NCBI RefSeq assembly: GCF_031624395.1
Contig: NZ_JAMQON010000002.1
Location: 124,001-188,000, forward strand
Length of the DNA: 64,000 nt
DNA from: Halomicroarcula saliterrae
GTDB taxonomy: Archaea; Halobacteriota; Halobacteria; Halobacteriales; Haloarculaceae
Reading direction: 5' to 3'
Numbering within the stretch: position 1 is the stretch's first letter; the number at the start of each line of letters is the position of its first letter. The translations under genes were made by a program, and so were the position numbers. The notes beneath the pieces are model-generated. The model ran no database searches, had not been told where the DNA came from, and saw only the letters and a program-made list of their open reading frames with translations. Positions 49,103 through 58,892 of the stretch are shown piece by piece.

Positions 49103-51955
49103 ATGGATTTGGTCGGGGACCGGCGAGGGCAGTCGATTCAGATAGGTGCCATTCTCCTGTTTGCCGTCCTCGTCATCGCCTTCGCCAGCTATCAGGCGTT
49201 CGTCGTCCCCAGCCAGAACAGCGAAGTCGAGTTCAACCACAACCAGCAGGTCCAGTCGGAGTTACAGGACCTGCGCAACGCTATCGTCTCCGTCGGCGGC
49301 GTCGACCGGAGCCGGAGCGTCTCCGTCCGGCTCGGGACCCGCTATCCGAGCCGGCTGGCGGCCCGCAACCCCAGCCCGCCCTCGGGCTCGTTGCGGACGG
49401 TCGGGACGACCGACGAGCGCGTCGACCTGACCATCGCGAACGCGCAGGCCAGCGGTGAGGCCGGCGACTTCTGGAACGAGAGCCAGCGCTACAACACCGG
49501 TGCCATCACCTATCGGCCGAGCTACAACGTCTACACCAACGGCCCGACCACGACCTACGAGCAAACGGTCCTCTACAACCGGTTCCGGACCGGCAATACA
49601 ACCGTCGCCAACCAGTCGTTCATCGACGGGACCGACATCTCGCTCGTGGCGCTCAACGGGACGCTGTCGCGGTCTTCGACCGGGACCACGTCGGTCGACG
49701 TCCGGTCGGTCAGCAGCTCGACCGAGCGAATCCGACTGACCGACGACGGGACACCCATCAACATCACGTTCACCTCTACGCGGCCCGCGACCTACTGGGA
49801 CTTCCTCGAGAACACGCAGCCAAACGTCACGGACGTACGCCTCGCATCCAGCGGCAACGGGTTCTACAACGTCACCGTCGAACTCCAGCCCGATCAGAGC
49901 TACATGCTGCAGTTGACGAAAGTCGGTGTCGGGACCGGCGTCATAGACGAGCCGGCGGCGTACCTCACCGACGTCGAGTGGGACGGCGACTCCGTCCCGC
50001 AGGGCGGGACGAAAGAGCTGACCCTGGAAGTGCGAGACCGGTTCAACAACCCGCCGGGCGACGCCGGCGAGCTGACGGTCAACGCGTCCGTCGCCGACGA
50101 CGGGTCGTTCCAGTCGTCCGGTGCCGGAGACGCGACCAAGACGCCCGACGAGGACGGGAAGGTGACGTTCGTCTACGAAGCTACTGGGTCGGCTGGTCGA
50201 CAGGAGATACGTTTCAGCTACACGACCATCAACGGGAGCTTCGAGGCGTCGACGCCCGAGGACGTCTCGGTGAACGTCACGGTACAGCCGTCGAGTAGTG
50301 GTGGCGGCGGTCGACTGGTGAGCCTGAACAACGGACAGGCGTTCGACGGCAACGGTAACGGGGTCGCGGGGGCGTTCTCCGTCACGGTGGAGAACCGAGT
50401 CGGACGGCCAGTCGAACTCACCGACGTGGCGGTCGTGCCCGAGAACAGCGATATCAACGGGCTCTCGGACGAGTCGGATGGAACTGCGCCGGGCGAATCA
50501 GAACTCGCCGTCGAAAACCTCGCAACGGGCGAGACACGGGTCGTCGAACTGGGTCTGTTTACCGGCGCCCAGTACGGGTTCGTCTCCGGTCGCGGCACGG
50601 TGCTCTCGCTCGAGAGCCCGACGGACGAGGAGACGTACAGTGTTAGCAGCGGCTCCTTTGGCACCGTCGAAACCGACCTCACGGGTTCGGCTATCGAACT
50701 GGGGTCGGGCGAGTCGGCCGACGTCACCTTCGCGGAGTTCTGGACTGTCGGCGGCTCGACGGCCGTGCCCGCCAACGTCTCCGGCGAAACGTTCCGTCTG
50801 GCGGTTACCTACGCGGCGGGCGGCTCCCGGGTCGCCGACGAGTTCGTGGTCAACGTCGCCCCGCCGTCGGCCAGTCCCGGGAACTCGCCGCCGATGGCTG
50901 ATATCGCCGGGCCGAGCTCGGCGTCCGTCGGCGACCCGCTCACCTTCGACGCGGGAGGTTCGAGCGACCCCGACGGTGACACGCTGAGCTACGAGTGGGA
51001 CCTCGACGACGACGGCGCCTACGACGACGACACCGGTGAGACGGCCTCGACGAGCTTCGGCAGTTCCGGCGACCAGACTGTCTCCGTGCGGGTGAGCGAC
51101 GGCAACGGCGGGTCCGATACCGCGAGTCAAACCGTGACTGTCAGTGGTGACAGCGGGGCGACGACGGTGTATCCGACTGCGTTCAACGACCGGGACAACG
51201 ACAACACCGAGTCCGGCGAGGACGAGTCGCTTCCGCCGGCTCCCGCCGAGAGCGGGAACCTGGCTTCGTTCTCGAACATGCAAGCGGCCGACGGCTCGTT
51301 GACGCCGGTTCAGGACGGTGGACAGACCACCAACGTCGGAATCGAGCTCGACGGTATCACCACGAGTGCGGACGACTACCGCATCGAGACGCGGTACGAG
51401 AGCCGGGAGTACGGTGGCGTCGGAACGCTCGACCTGGTCGTCGTCGACAGCGACGGGAACGAGCTGCAACGCAAACCGCTCCGCAACACCGGCGAAACCG
51501 ACACCCTGTCGTTCACGGTCAACGACGCCGCGGAGCAGGCCATCTCGAACTCGGGGGCCGTCTACCTCGTGGTCGAAAAGACAGGTGGTAACTACGCTCG
51601 CGTCGACTTCGATTACATCCGTGCGACGGCGCTGACCGACGGCGACGCGAGGGCGGGCGGACCGCCGTCTGCCTCGGTGACTGTCACGACCGGGAACTGC
51701 AACAACGGCAATGGCGCTGGCTACTGTGCCGCGTGGAGTGCATCCGACACCGACGGTGACCTCACGAACGTGACGACGGTCATCGAGGACAGCGACGGAA
51801 ACGCCCTCAGTACGGTGTCGAACACGTTCGGACAGACCAACTCCCGGAACGGTGAGGACCGCCACGAGGGCATCAGCGGGACGGCGGCGAAAGTCCGGGT
51901 TATCGCGACTGACGCCAACGGTAACGAGGTCACGTTCACCAGACCGGCACCCTGA
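49103..51955 (+). CDS. large pilin-like surface protein with PKD domain
   Basis: A 950-residue secreted protein. The N-terminus DRRGQSIQIGAILLFAVLVI is a type IV-pilin/archaellin-like signal helix. It is followed by helical VQSELQDLRNAIVS and a large beta-rich ectodomain. A Big-1/filamin-like domain occurs at about 275-395 and a PKD domain at about 592-680 (PPMADIAGPSSASVG, SYEWDLDDDG, VSVRVSDGNGG). The C-terminal part has a carbohydrate-binding-like fold (VGTLDLVVVDSDGNEL). Many NxT/NxS sequons. It may be a surface filament tip or adhesin. Confidence 0.8.
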   Translation: MDLVGDRRGQSIQIGAILLFAVLVIAFASYQAFVVPSQNSEVEFNHNQQVQSELQDLRNAIVSVGGVDRSRSVSVRLGTRYPSRLAARNPSPPSGSLRTVGTTDERVDLTIANAQASGEAGDFWNESQRYNTGAITYRPSYNVYTNGPTTTYEQTVLYNRFRTGNTTVANQSFIDGTDISLVALNGTLSRSSTGTTSVDVRSVSSSTERIRLTDDGTPINITFTSTRPATYWDFLENTQPNVTDVRLASSGNGFYNVTVELQPDQSYMLQLTKVGVGTGVIDEPAAYLTDVEWDGDSVPQGGTKELTLEVRDRFNNPPGDAGELTVNASVADDGSFQSSGAGDATKTPDEDGKVTFVYEATGSAGRQEIRFSYTTINGSFEASTPEDVSVNVTVQPSSSGGGGRLVSLNNGQAFDGNGNGVAGAFSVTVENRVGRPVELTDVAVVPENSDINGLSDESDGTAPGESELAVENLATGETRVVELGLFTGAQYGFVSGRGTVLSLESPTDEETYSVSSGSFGTVETDLTGSAIELGSGESADVTFAEFWTVGGSTAVPANVSGETFRLAVTYAAGGSRVADEFVVNVAPPSASPGNSPPMADIAGPSSASVGDPLTFDAGGSSDPDGDTLSYEWDLDDDGAYDDDTGETASTSFGSSGDQTVSVRVSDGNGGSDTASQTVTVSGDSGATTVYPTAFNDRDNDNTESGEDESLPPAPAESGNLASFSNMQAADGSLTPVQDGGQTTNVGIELDGITTSADDYRIETRYESREYGGVGTLDLVVVDSDGNELQRKPLRNTGETDTLSFTVNDAAEQAISNSGAVYLVVEKTGGNYARVDFDYIRATALTDGDARAGGPPSASVTVTTGNCNNGNGAGYCAAWSASDTDGDLTNVTTVIEDSDGNALSTVSNTFGQTNSRNGEDRHEGISGTAAKVRVIATDANGNEVTFTRPAP

Positions 51956-52143
51956 CAGTTCGAGGGTGGTACCGATTTCTCACGGGGAATACTCGTCCTA
52001 ACGGTCGTGCCGTGTCTTTCCCCAGTTCCAGCGGAGACGAGGGGACAAGTCCGCTCGGCGTCCGGGCCAGCCGACGGCGTGGTTCGACATCTGTCGAATG
52101 CATGGTCGACACTCATATATACGTACACGCTGACCCTCCGGTA

Positions 52144-53481
52144 ATGACAGCAGTCGGCATCGACGCGATGGAAATCTGGACAGGAAAACTCAAACTGGAC
52201 CTCGCGGAGACGTTCGCGCCGGCACAGGGCGACGACCCCGGCAAGTACACGAAAGGGCTCGGGCTGCACGCCTCCTCGTTCCCCGACGTCCACGAAGATA
52301 TCGTGACCATGGCGGCCAACGCCGCCCACCGACTGATGGACCGGAAGGGGCTCGAACCGGAGGACATCGGCCGTATCGACGTGGCGACGGAGTCCTCCTT
52401 CGACAACTCGAAGCCCGTCTCGACGTACGTCGCGGGCTGTCTGGAGAAGGTGTACGAGGGCGACTTCCATCACGCCAACAAGGGCGAGCGGAAGTTCGCC
52501 TGCATCTCCGGGACCCAGAGCCTCGACGACGCGTACAACTGGATTCGCGCCGGCCGGAACCGGGGCCGGGCGGCCATGGTCATCGCGACCGACACCGCGC
52601 TGTACGCCCGGGACGACCCCGGCGAGGCGACCCAGGGCTCCGGTGCCGTGGCGATGCTCGTCGACGAGGACCCCGACCTCGTCGAGCTCTCGATGGAGCA
52701 GGGCTTTGGCAGCGCCGACGAGACGGACTTCCTCAAGCCCAACCAACAGTTCCCCTCCGTCGACGGGAAGCGTTCGGTGAAGGTGTACCTCGCCCGGTTG
52801 CGCGAGGCGCTCGACGACTTCGCCTCGGTCGCGGGCGACATCCACCCCGAGGACTACCCGCTCATCCCGTTCCACACGCCGTTCCCCGGGATGGTCCGGA
52901 AGGCCGCGGCGCTGGGCTACCGACACGTCACCCGTGACACCGAAATCGAGGACGAACTCGCCGAGGAGATCGGCTACCAGCCCGTTCCCGACGCCTACGA
53001 CTCCGACGACGCCTTCTACGAGGCCATCCGGGAGTACACCGACGCGCTGACCGAGACCGAGCGCTACCGCGACTGGTACGCCGAGACCATCGACCCGACG
53101 CTCGAAATCTCGCGCCACGTCGGCAACTGGTACACCGGCTCGGTCCACATCGCCCGGGCGGCCGGCCTGAAACACGCCCGGGAGAACGGTCGCGACCTGA
53201 ACGGCAAGAAGCTCCTGGTCGCCTCCTACGGCTCCGGCGCACAGGCGGAGGTCCACGCCGAGACCGTGGTCGACGGCTGGGAGGCCGAAATCGCCCAGCT
53301 GAACGTCGACGAGCAGATTCGCAAGCGGTACGAGATGTCCTTCGAGGAGTACGAGCAGATTCACGACGTCCACAACCACGACACCGAGGCCGACGCCGAG
53401 GCGTTCACGGAGCCCGAGGCGGAGTTCGTCTTCGACGGCTGGGGCCGGATGGGCGAGCGAACGTACACGTACGTCGACTAG
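52144..53481 (+). CDS. hmgB: hydroxymethylglutaryl-CoA synthase
   Basis: A 445-residue HMG-CoA synthase, which condenses acetyl-CoA with acetoacetyl-CoA in the mevalonate route to archaeal lipids. Catalytic residues: Glu83 (ATESSFDNSK), Cys120 (KFACISGTQ) and His in IPFHTPFPGMV. A CATATATACG box (about 52112-52121) lies 27 nt upstream of ATG 52144, so a longer in-frame ATG at 52012 is rejected. Confidence 0.95.
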   Translation: MTAVGIDAMEIWTGKLKLDLAETFAPAQGDDPGKYTKGLGLHASSFPDVHEDIVTMAANAAHRLMDRKGLEPEDIGRIDVATESSFDNSKPVSTYVAGCLEKVYEGDFHHANKGERKFACISGTQSLDDAYNWIRAGRNRGRAAMVIATDTALYARDDPGEATQGSGAVAMLVDEDPDLVELSMEQGFGSADETDFLKPNQQFPSVDGKRSVKVYLARLREALDDFASVAGDIHPEDYPLIPFHTPFPGMVRKAAALGYRHVTRDTEIEDELAEEIGYQPVPDAYDSDDAFYEAIREYTDALTETERYRDWYAETIDPTLEISRHVGNWYTGSVHIARAAGLKHARENGRDLNGKKLLVASYGSGAQAEVHAETVVDGWEAEIAQLNVDEQIRKRYEMSFEEYEQIHDVHNHDTEADAEAFTEPEAEFVFDGWGRMGERTYTYVD

Positions 53482-53518
53482 TCCGATTTTCGACTGGCGT
53501 TCGTGCGGGTAGAGACTG

Positions 53519-53610
53519 TTGACAGCCGGAGAGCCCCGCAATCGACCGCTCCGCGAACGGCCAGAGAGCTCCGAAAGCGCCCTCTGCCCTCGCGGTCCGC
53601 TCACTCCAAC
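53519..53610. repeat. compound intergenic repeat, copy 3
   Basis: Contains two direct copies of the ACRGCCRGAGAGC motif, at 53522-53536 and 53555-53569. The second is a 15-nt exact inverted match to 17347-17361. It fills most of the gap between hmgB and the convergent XRE-regulator gene. No coding frame is credible. Confidence 0.65.
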
Positions 53611-53654
53611 CCGTACCGGTTGGTCGACCGCACGAGCGCCACCGGAGAGCGCGA

Positions 53655-54362
53655 CTAGGGCAGCCCGCGCAGCCCGTCCAGCACCGTTTCCAGCTCCGCG
53701 TCGGTGACGGCGAGCGAGACGTCGTCGATGCGGGCCAGCTCCGAAGCGTGTTCCCAGATAGCGTCGCTGTCGAGGCCGTGCAAGACGACGGCGCTCGGCG
53801 TCGGTGAGAGGACGCGCATCGCGACCAGCGGCGACTCGCCGCGGGTGACGCCGGTGAAGACGAGCGCCCGGTTCGTCGACTGGCCGTACAGCTGGTGGAA
53901 CTGGTCCGAGGAGAGCCGCGTGATGGCCGCGATGGAGTTGATGACGGTGTGGCCGGCGACGGTGTCGGCCCCGCCGCGGTGGATCTCCTCGGCGTCGATG
54001 GCGTCGTACACCCGCTCGACGCCCACGTTGGCCGGGTACTCCCGGAGGTCGTGGACGACGTCGCTATCGAAGCCCGACGAGAGGACGCGGGCGTACTGGC
54101 GGATGTGGTTGCCGCCGCGGCCCTCGTCGATGTCGAGCAGGGCGACGACCAGCCGGCGGACGACGCCGATACCGGGGTTGTCCCGGCGACCGCTCTCGTA
54201 GTCGGAGACGACCGACGGCGACACGTCCAGCCGGTCGGCGAGCTGGGTCTGTGCGATATCGAAATCGGTGCGCCACTTCCGGAGTGTCGCCCCGGGGTCG
54301 TCGCTGAGCGCGACCTCGCCGGCGATCTTCTCCGCCAGTTCGTCACGGACACCCCGTGCCAT
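53655..54362 (-). CDS. XRE-type helix-turn-helix regulator
   Basis: A 235-residue protein with an N-terminal Cro/C1-type HTH (about residues 25-85; DIAQTQLADRLDVSPSVVSDYESGRR, quoted in part). A C-terminal domain of about 120 residues (GGADTVAGHTVINSIAAITRL, ALVFTGVTRGESPLVAM) is shared by archaeal COG1709-like regulators and may bind a ligand. The start MARGVRDEL at 54362 is chosen over a longer frame with Ser/Thr-rich residues. The following genes on this strand encode a pilin and a membrane protein. Confidence 0.85.
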   Translation of the reverse strand: MARGVRDELAEKIAGEVALSDDPGATLRKWRTDFDIAQTQLADRLDVSPSVVSDYESGRRDNPGIGVVRRLVVALLDIDEGRGGNHIRQYARVLSSGFDSDVVHDLREYPANVGVERVYDAIDAEEIHRGGADTVAGHTVINSIAAITRLSSDQFHQLYGQSTNRALVFTGVTRGESPLVAMRVLSPTPSAVVLHGLDSDAIWEHASELARIDDVSLAVTDAELETVLDGLRGLP

Positions 54363-54423
54363 TAGGTGACGAGAAAGGTGGACGCGGACAAAAACGTACC
54401 GGAGCGCGGGCCCGGACGACGTC

Positions 54424-55008
54424 TCAGTCCGCGCGAACGGGCTGGTCGATGACGACGCTGTCGGTCGGTGTATGGACGACACGGACGGTGAAGCTGTCGC
54501 CGGTGTCGAGGGGGCACTCCCGCGTCGAGAGCCGGAACTGGACCGTCTCGCCGGCGGACCACTCGCCGTCGTCGTCCACGTCGCCGGTGCCGATGGGTCC
54601 CTCCACCGAGTTCGCGGCGTTGTCGAAGACGTCGTCGCCGCGGACGTACTCGCTCGTGGGGCGCGGGTCGTCGCCCGACGCCGGGAGGTTCACCAGCCGG
54701 CCCGTCTTCCCGCAGGCGTCGCTCGCGTCGACGGCGATTTCGATGTCGCGCACGGTCAGCGTGTCGCCCGCCTCGTGGGTGACGCGGACGACCTGCTCGT
54801 CGTAGCGCCCGCCGCCACTGGCGTAGCGCTCGTAGGTCCCGCTCGACTGGGCGACGGTGGGGGCGACCCCGGTCAGTTCGTCGGCGAAACCGAGCGCGGT
54901 GGCCGAGACGGCGGCGGCCAGCAGGAGCGCGAGGCCGACCAGCAGGACGGTACCCACGACCGGCGATAGCGCCCGGTCGTCCGGGGGAAGGCAGATCGCT
55001 CGTACCAC
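54424..55008 (-). CDS. archaeal type IV pilin-like protein
   Basis: A 194-residue protein with the archaeal pilin N-terminus DDRALSPVVGTVLLVGLALL (class III-type cleavage before LSPVVG followed by an assembly helix), then a soluble beta domain with two cysteines in conserved-looking spacing (DACGK, RECPL). The start is GTG. It lies 61 nt upstream of the XRE regulator on the same strand. Assembly genes are not in this window. Confidence 0.82.
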   Translation of the reverse strand: MVRAICLPPDDRALSPVVGTVLLVGLALLLAAAVSATALGFADELTGVAPTVAQSSGTYERYASGGGRYDEQVVRVTHEAGDTLTVRDIEIAVDASDACGKTGRLVNLPASGDDPRPTSEYVRGDDVFDNAANSVEGPIGTGDVDDDGEWSAGETVQFRLSTRECPLDTGDSFTVRVVHTPTDSVVIDQPVRAD

Positions 55009-55051
55009 GACCGACGCTGGCCGCGGCTTCCGATAAAAACAGTCGGGCGGC

Positions 55052-55618
55052 TTACTCCCCGGCGAGCACCGCGCCGACGACGGCCCCGACTGTGCCGAAC
55101 ACGACGGGGTAGACGACGCCGGCGAGGACGACGGCCGTCAGTAGCGTCGGCGACCCGCCGCTGTTCTCACCGATGCTGATGGCAAACAGCACGGCGCCGC
55201 CGACTGCCAGCGGGAGATAGCCCAGAGCGACCGAGGGGCCGACTCTGAGCGCGTCCGCGGCCTCGGTCACCCCGTCCAAGCGCGCCGCGGCGAGGCCGGC
55301 GGCGGTCAGGAGAGCGGGCGGAATCAGGTACAGCACCGCCGACAGCGAGTCGCTCTCGGCGACGAAGTTCACCGCGTCGGTCCCGCCGAACAGCGGGACG
55401 TCGATGGTGACAGTCGTCGTGACGAAGTGGGCGTTGAAGACGAGCCAGCCGACGACTTTCCAGTCGGCGTTCTCGTCGCCGAAGGCCTCGGCGACACCGG
55501 TCAACAGGGAGTCCCGGACCGTCGAGATTGTGAGCGCGTATATCAGCACGTACGTGATGGCGAAGGCGACGACACCCGCGACGGCGGCGGTGCCGTAGCG
55601 ACGGCTGTTCAGGTTCAT
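55052..55618 (-). CDS. four- to five-helix membrane protein
   Basis: A 188-residue protein with helices near 10-30, 85-112, 125-148 and 160-185, and an outside loop (about 35-80) containing VVGWLVFNAHFVTTTVTIDVP. No named family was recognised. It is divergent from rfcL (85 nt) and 43 nt upstream of the pilin gene on the same strand; the pilin promoter could lie in that gap or they may be cotranscribed. Confidence 0.65.
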   Translation of the reverse strand: MNLNSRRYGTAAVAGVVAFAITYVLIYALTISTVRDSLLTGVAEAFGDENADWKVVGWLVFNAHFVTTTVTIDVPLFGGTDAVNFVAESDSLSAVLYLIPPALLTAAGLAAARLDGVTEAADALRVGPSVALGYLPLAVGGAVLFAISIGENSGGSPTLLTAVVLAGVVYPVVFGTVGAVVGAVLAGE

Positions 55619-55703
55619 AGCGGATTGGACCCGGGCCGGCCCCGGTATAGGTCTTCGGGCCGCTCCGCAACCCCTAAACGACCCTCGCGCCAACCACGGA
55701 CCA

Positions 55704-57167
55704 ATGGACTGGACCGAGAAGTACCGCCCGAGCACGCTCTCGGAGGTACGGGGGAACAACAAGGCCCGCGACAGCCTGAAACAGTGGGCCGACACGTGGG
55801 CGGACCACCGTGAGGCCGTCATCCTCCACGGCACGCCCGGCGTGGGCAAGACCTCCGCGGCCCACGCGCTCGCCAACGACATGGACTGGCCGACCATCGA
55901 ACTGAACGCCAGCGACTCGCGGACCAAGGACGTCATCGAGCAGGTGGCCGGCGAGGCCGCCAAGTCCGGGACGCTCACCGCCGGCGGGGCCGGCCGCCGA
56001 CTGGTCGTCATGGACGAGGCCGACAACATCCACGGGAACGCCGACCGCGGCGGCGCGCGGGCCATCGGGTCGCTGGTCAAGGAGGCCAGCCAGCCGATGA
56101 TACTCATCGCGAACGAGTACTACGAGATGTCGAACAGCCTCAGGAACAGCTGTCAGGACATCGAGTTCTCCGCGGTCCAGAAGCGCTCTATCGTCCCCGT
56201 CCTGCGGGATATCTGCCGCAAAGAGGGCATCGAGTACACCGACGCCGCCATCGAGGACATCGCCGAGCAAAACAGCGGCGACCTCCGCGGGGCTATCAAG
56301 GACCTCCAGGCCACCGCGGAGGGCCGGGACCGCATCGAGGCCGACGACTACGTCTCCGGCGAACGGGACACCTCCTCGGGCATCTTCGAGTATCTGGACG
56401 TGGTGCTCAAGGAGGGGGACGCCGAGACGGCGCTGAAGGGGAGCTACGACGTCGACGAGACGCCGGACGACCTCATCAACTGGATAGAGGACAACATGCC
56501 CAAAGACTACGAGGGGGCGGAACTCGCGCGGGCCTACCGCTCGCTCTCGGACGCCGACCGCTGGCTCGGTCGCGTGCGGGCGACACAGAACTACTCGTTC
56601 TGGAAGTACGCCGGCGACGCGATGACCGCCGGCGTCGCCGCCGCCCGCGACGGCACCAAAGGCGGCTGGACCCGCTACGGCCCGCCCAGTTACTGGTCGA
56701 AACTCGGCCGCTCGAAGGGGGCGCGGTCGACGCGGGACTACGTCGCCCGCCAGATCGCCGCCATCGACGGCGTCTCCATGCGCACGGCGCGCCGGGAGAT
56801 CATGCCCTTCCTTGCGACGATGACACACCACTGCACGAACCGCGAGCTGACGGTTGCGATGGCCGCGACCTACGAGCTGGAGGCCGACCACGTCTCCTTC
56901 ATCACCGGCTCGGGCGAGTCGACGAACAAGGTCCAGTCCATCGTCGAGGACGCCGAGCGGCGCCGGGAGGAAGCTGCGGTGGAACACTCCGGCGGGGCGT
57001 TCGAGGGCGGCGTCGCCGGCGGGACCGACGACGGTGAGCGCGCCGAGGAGTCCGAGAGCGATGCACAGGCGACGCTGGCCGGAGACGCGTCCGAAGAGAC
57101 CGAGGAGACGCCCGACAGCGAGAGCGCGGACGACGACCAGCAGTCCGGGCTCTCGGATTTCATGTAG
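55704..57167 (+). CDS. rfcL: replication factor C large subunit
   Basis: A 487-residue clamp-loader subunit, which with RFC small subunits loads PCNA on primed DNA using ATP. Walker A GTPGVGKT is at about residues 46-53 and Walker B VVMDEADN at about 100-107. An acidic linker precedes a C-terminal PIP-like box QSGLSDFM that would bind PCNA. The gene ends 1 nt before the convergent ABC permease gene. Confidence 0.96.
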   Translation: MDWTEKYRPSTLSEVRGNNKARDSLKQWADTWADHREAVILHGTPGVGKTSAAHALANDMDWPTIELNASDSRTKDVIEQVAGEAAKSGTLTAGGAGRRLVVMDEADNIHGNADRGGARAIGSLVKEASQPMILIANEYYEMSNSLRNSCQDIEFSAVQKRSIVPVLRDICRKEGIEYTDAAIEDIAEQNSGDLRGAIKDLQATAEGRDRIEADDYVSGERDTSSGIFEYLDVVLKEGDAETALKGSYDVDETPDDLINWIEDNMPKDYEGAELARAYRSLSDADRWLGRVRATQNYSFWKYAGDAMTAGVAAARDGTKGGWTRYGPPSYWSKLGRSKGARSTRDYVARQIAAIDGVSMRTARREIMPFLATMTHHCTNRELTVAMAATYELEADHVSFITGSGESTNKVQSIVEDAERRREEAAVEHSGGAFEGGVAGGTDDGERAEESESDAQATLAGDASEETEETPDSESADDDQQSGLSDFM

Positions 57168-57168
57168 C

Positions 57169-58152
57169 TCAGCCCTGTCGCCGCCCGCCGAGACCCGGAA
57201 TCGCCGTCCGTTCTTCGACGACGTTCATCGCCACCGACGCCGAGACGACCAGCGCGATGTAAAACAGCGCCGCGAGCACGTAGAGCTCGGTGTAGCGGAA
57301 CGTTTCGTTGGCGATGCTTTCGGCCCGGAAGAACAGCTCCCGGACGGTGATAAAGGACGCCAGGGAGGAGTACTTGATGAGATAGACGAGCTCGTTCGAC
57401 CAGCCCGGGATGGCGTAACGAAGCCCCTGTGGGAGCACGACGTAGCGGATGCCCTCGCGCTTCGAGAGCCCGATGGACCGGGCGGCGGTCAGTTGTCCCG
57501 CGTCGACGGATTCGAGCGCCGAACGGATGTACTCGGCCTGATACGCCGCGCTGTTGATTGTGAAGCCGACGATAGCGACCAGCGCCGCCGTCCCCGGGAC
57601 GAACCCCGAGCCGACGCCGGGCACGTAGCGGAGTAGCTTTGTCGACGGCAGGCCGAAGTACAGCAGGAACAGCTGCGCCAGCAGCGGCGTCCCCCGGATG
57701 AGCTCGGTGTACGACAGCGAGAGCCAGCGCAGCGCCCGCCCGCCGTACACCCGGGCGACCGACAGCGGCACCGCGAGGACGAAGCCGAGCGCGATGCCGA
57801 CGACGGTCAGGACGATGGTGAGCCACGCGCCGCGGGCCAGCGCCGGAAGCGAGGGGATGGCGCCGGCGACGAACGATAGCAGCCCGGCCGCGAACGCGAG
57901 CGGCGCGCCGGCGACCCCGAGTGAGGACGCCGTCGCGGTGAGGGACTCGGCGGCCGACGCGAACGGCGCGGCCGGGAAGAACGACTGGTCGCTCGGGAGC
58001 GCGACGGCGGCGGGAAGCAGGAAGTCGTTGGTCCAGCGGACGACCAGCCAGCCCCAGAACACCGCGAGGCCGAGCAGCGCCCACGGCCGGTCGGTGTCGA
58101 CGTCGATGGTCGTCCGGACCTGCTCGGCCGCGGTGGGGTCCTCGGCGCTCAT
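57169..58152 (-). CDS. polar amino-acid ABC transporter permease (large)
   Basis: A 327-residue inner-membrane permease of the HisM/GlnP type. The EAA-like loop SVDAGQLTAARSIGLSKREG and following RYVVLPQGLR are visible. The N-terminal 110 residues add extra helices compared with the second permease of the operon. Its start overlaps the ATPase gene end by 4 nt. Substrate class is inferred from the family and the solute-binding protein. Confidence 0.9.
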   Translation of the reverse strand: MSAEDPTAAEQVRTTIDVDTDRPWALLGLAVFWGWLVVRWTNDFLLPAAVALPSDQSFFPAAPFASAAESLTATASSLGVAGAPLAFAAGLLSFVAGAIPSLPALARGAWLTIVLTVVGIALGFVLAVPLSVARVYGGRALRWLSLSYTELIRGTPLLAQLFLLYFGLPSTKLLRYVPGVGSGFVPGTAALVAIVGFTINSAAYQAEYIRSALESVDAGQLTAARSIGLSKREGIRYVVLPQGLRYAIPGWSNELVYLIKYSSLASFITVRELFFRAESIANETFRYTELYVLAALFYIALVVSASVAMNVVEERTAIPGLGGRRQG

Positions 58153-58892
58153 CGCTGCTCGCCCGACTGGAGGCCGGTGAGAAACGTCTCGGTTCGGTCG
58201 TGTTCCGGGTGCTCGAACAGCTGTTCGGGCGGCCCCGACTCGACGACGCGGCCGCCGTCGAGGAAGTGGATGTCGTCGGCGGCCGACCGGGCAAAGCCCA
58301 TCTCGTGGCTGACGACGAGCATCGTCATCCCGCGGTCGGCCAGGTCACGCATCACGTCGACCACCTCGCCGACGAGCTCCGGGTCGAGCGCGCTGGTCGG
58401 CTCGTCGAACAGCAGTAGTTTCGGCTCCATCGCCAGCGCGCGGGCGATGCCGACCCGCTGTTGCTGGCCGCCCGAGAGCTCGGCGGGGTACGAGTCCGCC
58501 TGGGCCGCGAGTCCGACCTGTTCGAGGTGCGCCGTGGCCGCGTCGGTGGCGTCGGCCGCGGGCATACCCCGCACCCGTTTCAGCCCGAGCGTGACGTTTT
58601 CGAGCGCCGTGAGGTGGGCAAAGAGGTTGAAATCTTGGAACACCATGCCGACGTCCTGTCGGAGTTTGTTCACGTCCGTCTCCGGGGCGGCGACGTCGGT
58701 TCCGTCGAGCCAGATGTCGCCGCTGTCGATGTCGGTCAGCCGGTTGATACAGCGCAACGTCGTCGACTTCCCGCTGCCGCTGGGGCCCATCAACACGTCG
58801 ACGTCCCCGCGGTCCATCTCGAAGCTGACGCCGTTCAGTACCTCCTCGTCCCCGTAGGACTTGTCGACGTTCTCGACTCGTAGCAGTGTCAT
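58149..58892 (-). CDS. polar amino-acid ABC transporter ATPase
   Basis: A 247-residue GlnQ/HisP-type ATPase. Walker A MGPSGSGKST, signature LSGGQQQR, Walker B LLLFDEPTSALD and the switch VVSHEMGFA are all intact. It powers uptake through the two permeases encoded on either side. It overlaps the first permease by 4 nt at its start and the second by 4 nt at its end. Confidence 0.95.
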   Translation of the reverse strand: MTLLRVENVDKSYGDEEVLNGVSFEMDRGDVDVLMGPSGSGKSTTLRCINRLTDIDSGDIWLDGTDVAAPETDVNKLRQDVGMVFQDFNLFAHLTALENVTLGLKRVRGMPAADATDAATAHLEQVGLAAQADSYPAELSGGQQQRVGIARALAMEPKLLLFDEPTSALDPELVGEVVDVMRDLADRGMTMLVVSHEMGFARSAADDIHFLDGGRVVESGPPEQLFEHPEHDRTETFLTGLQSGEQR

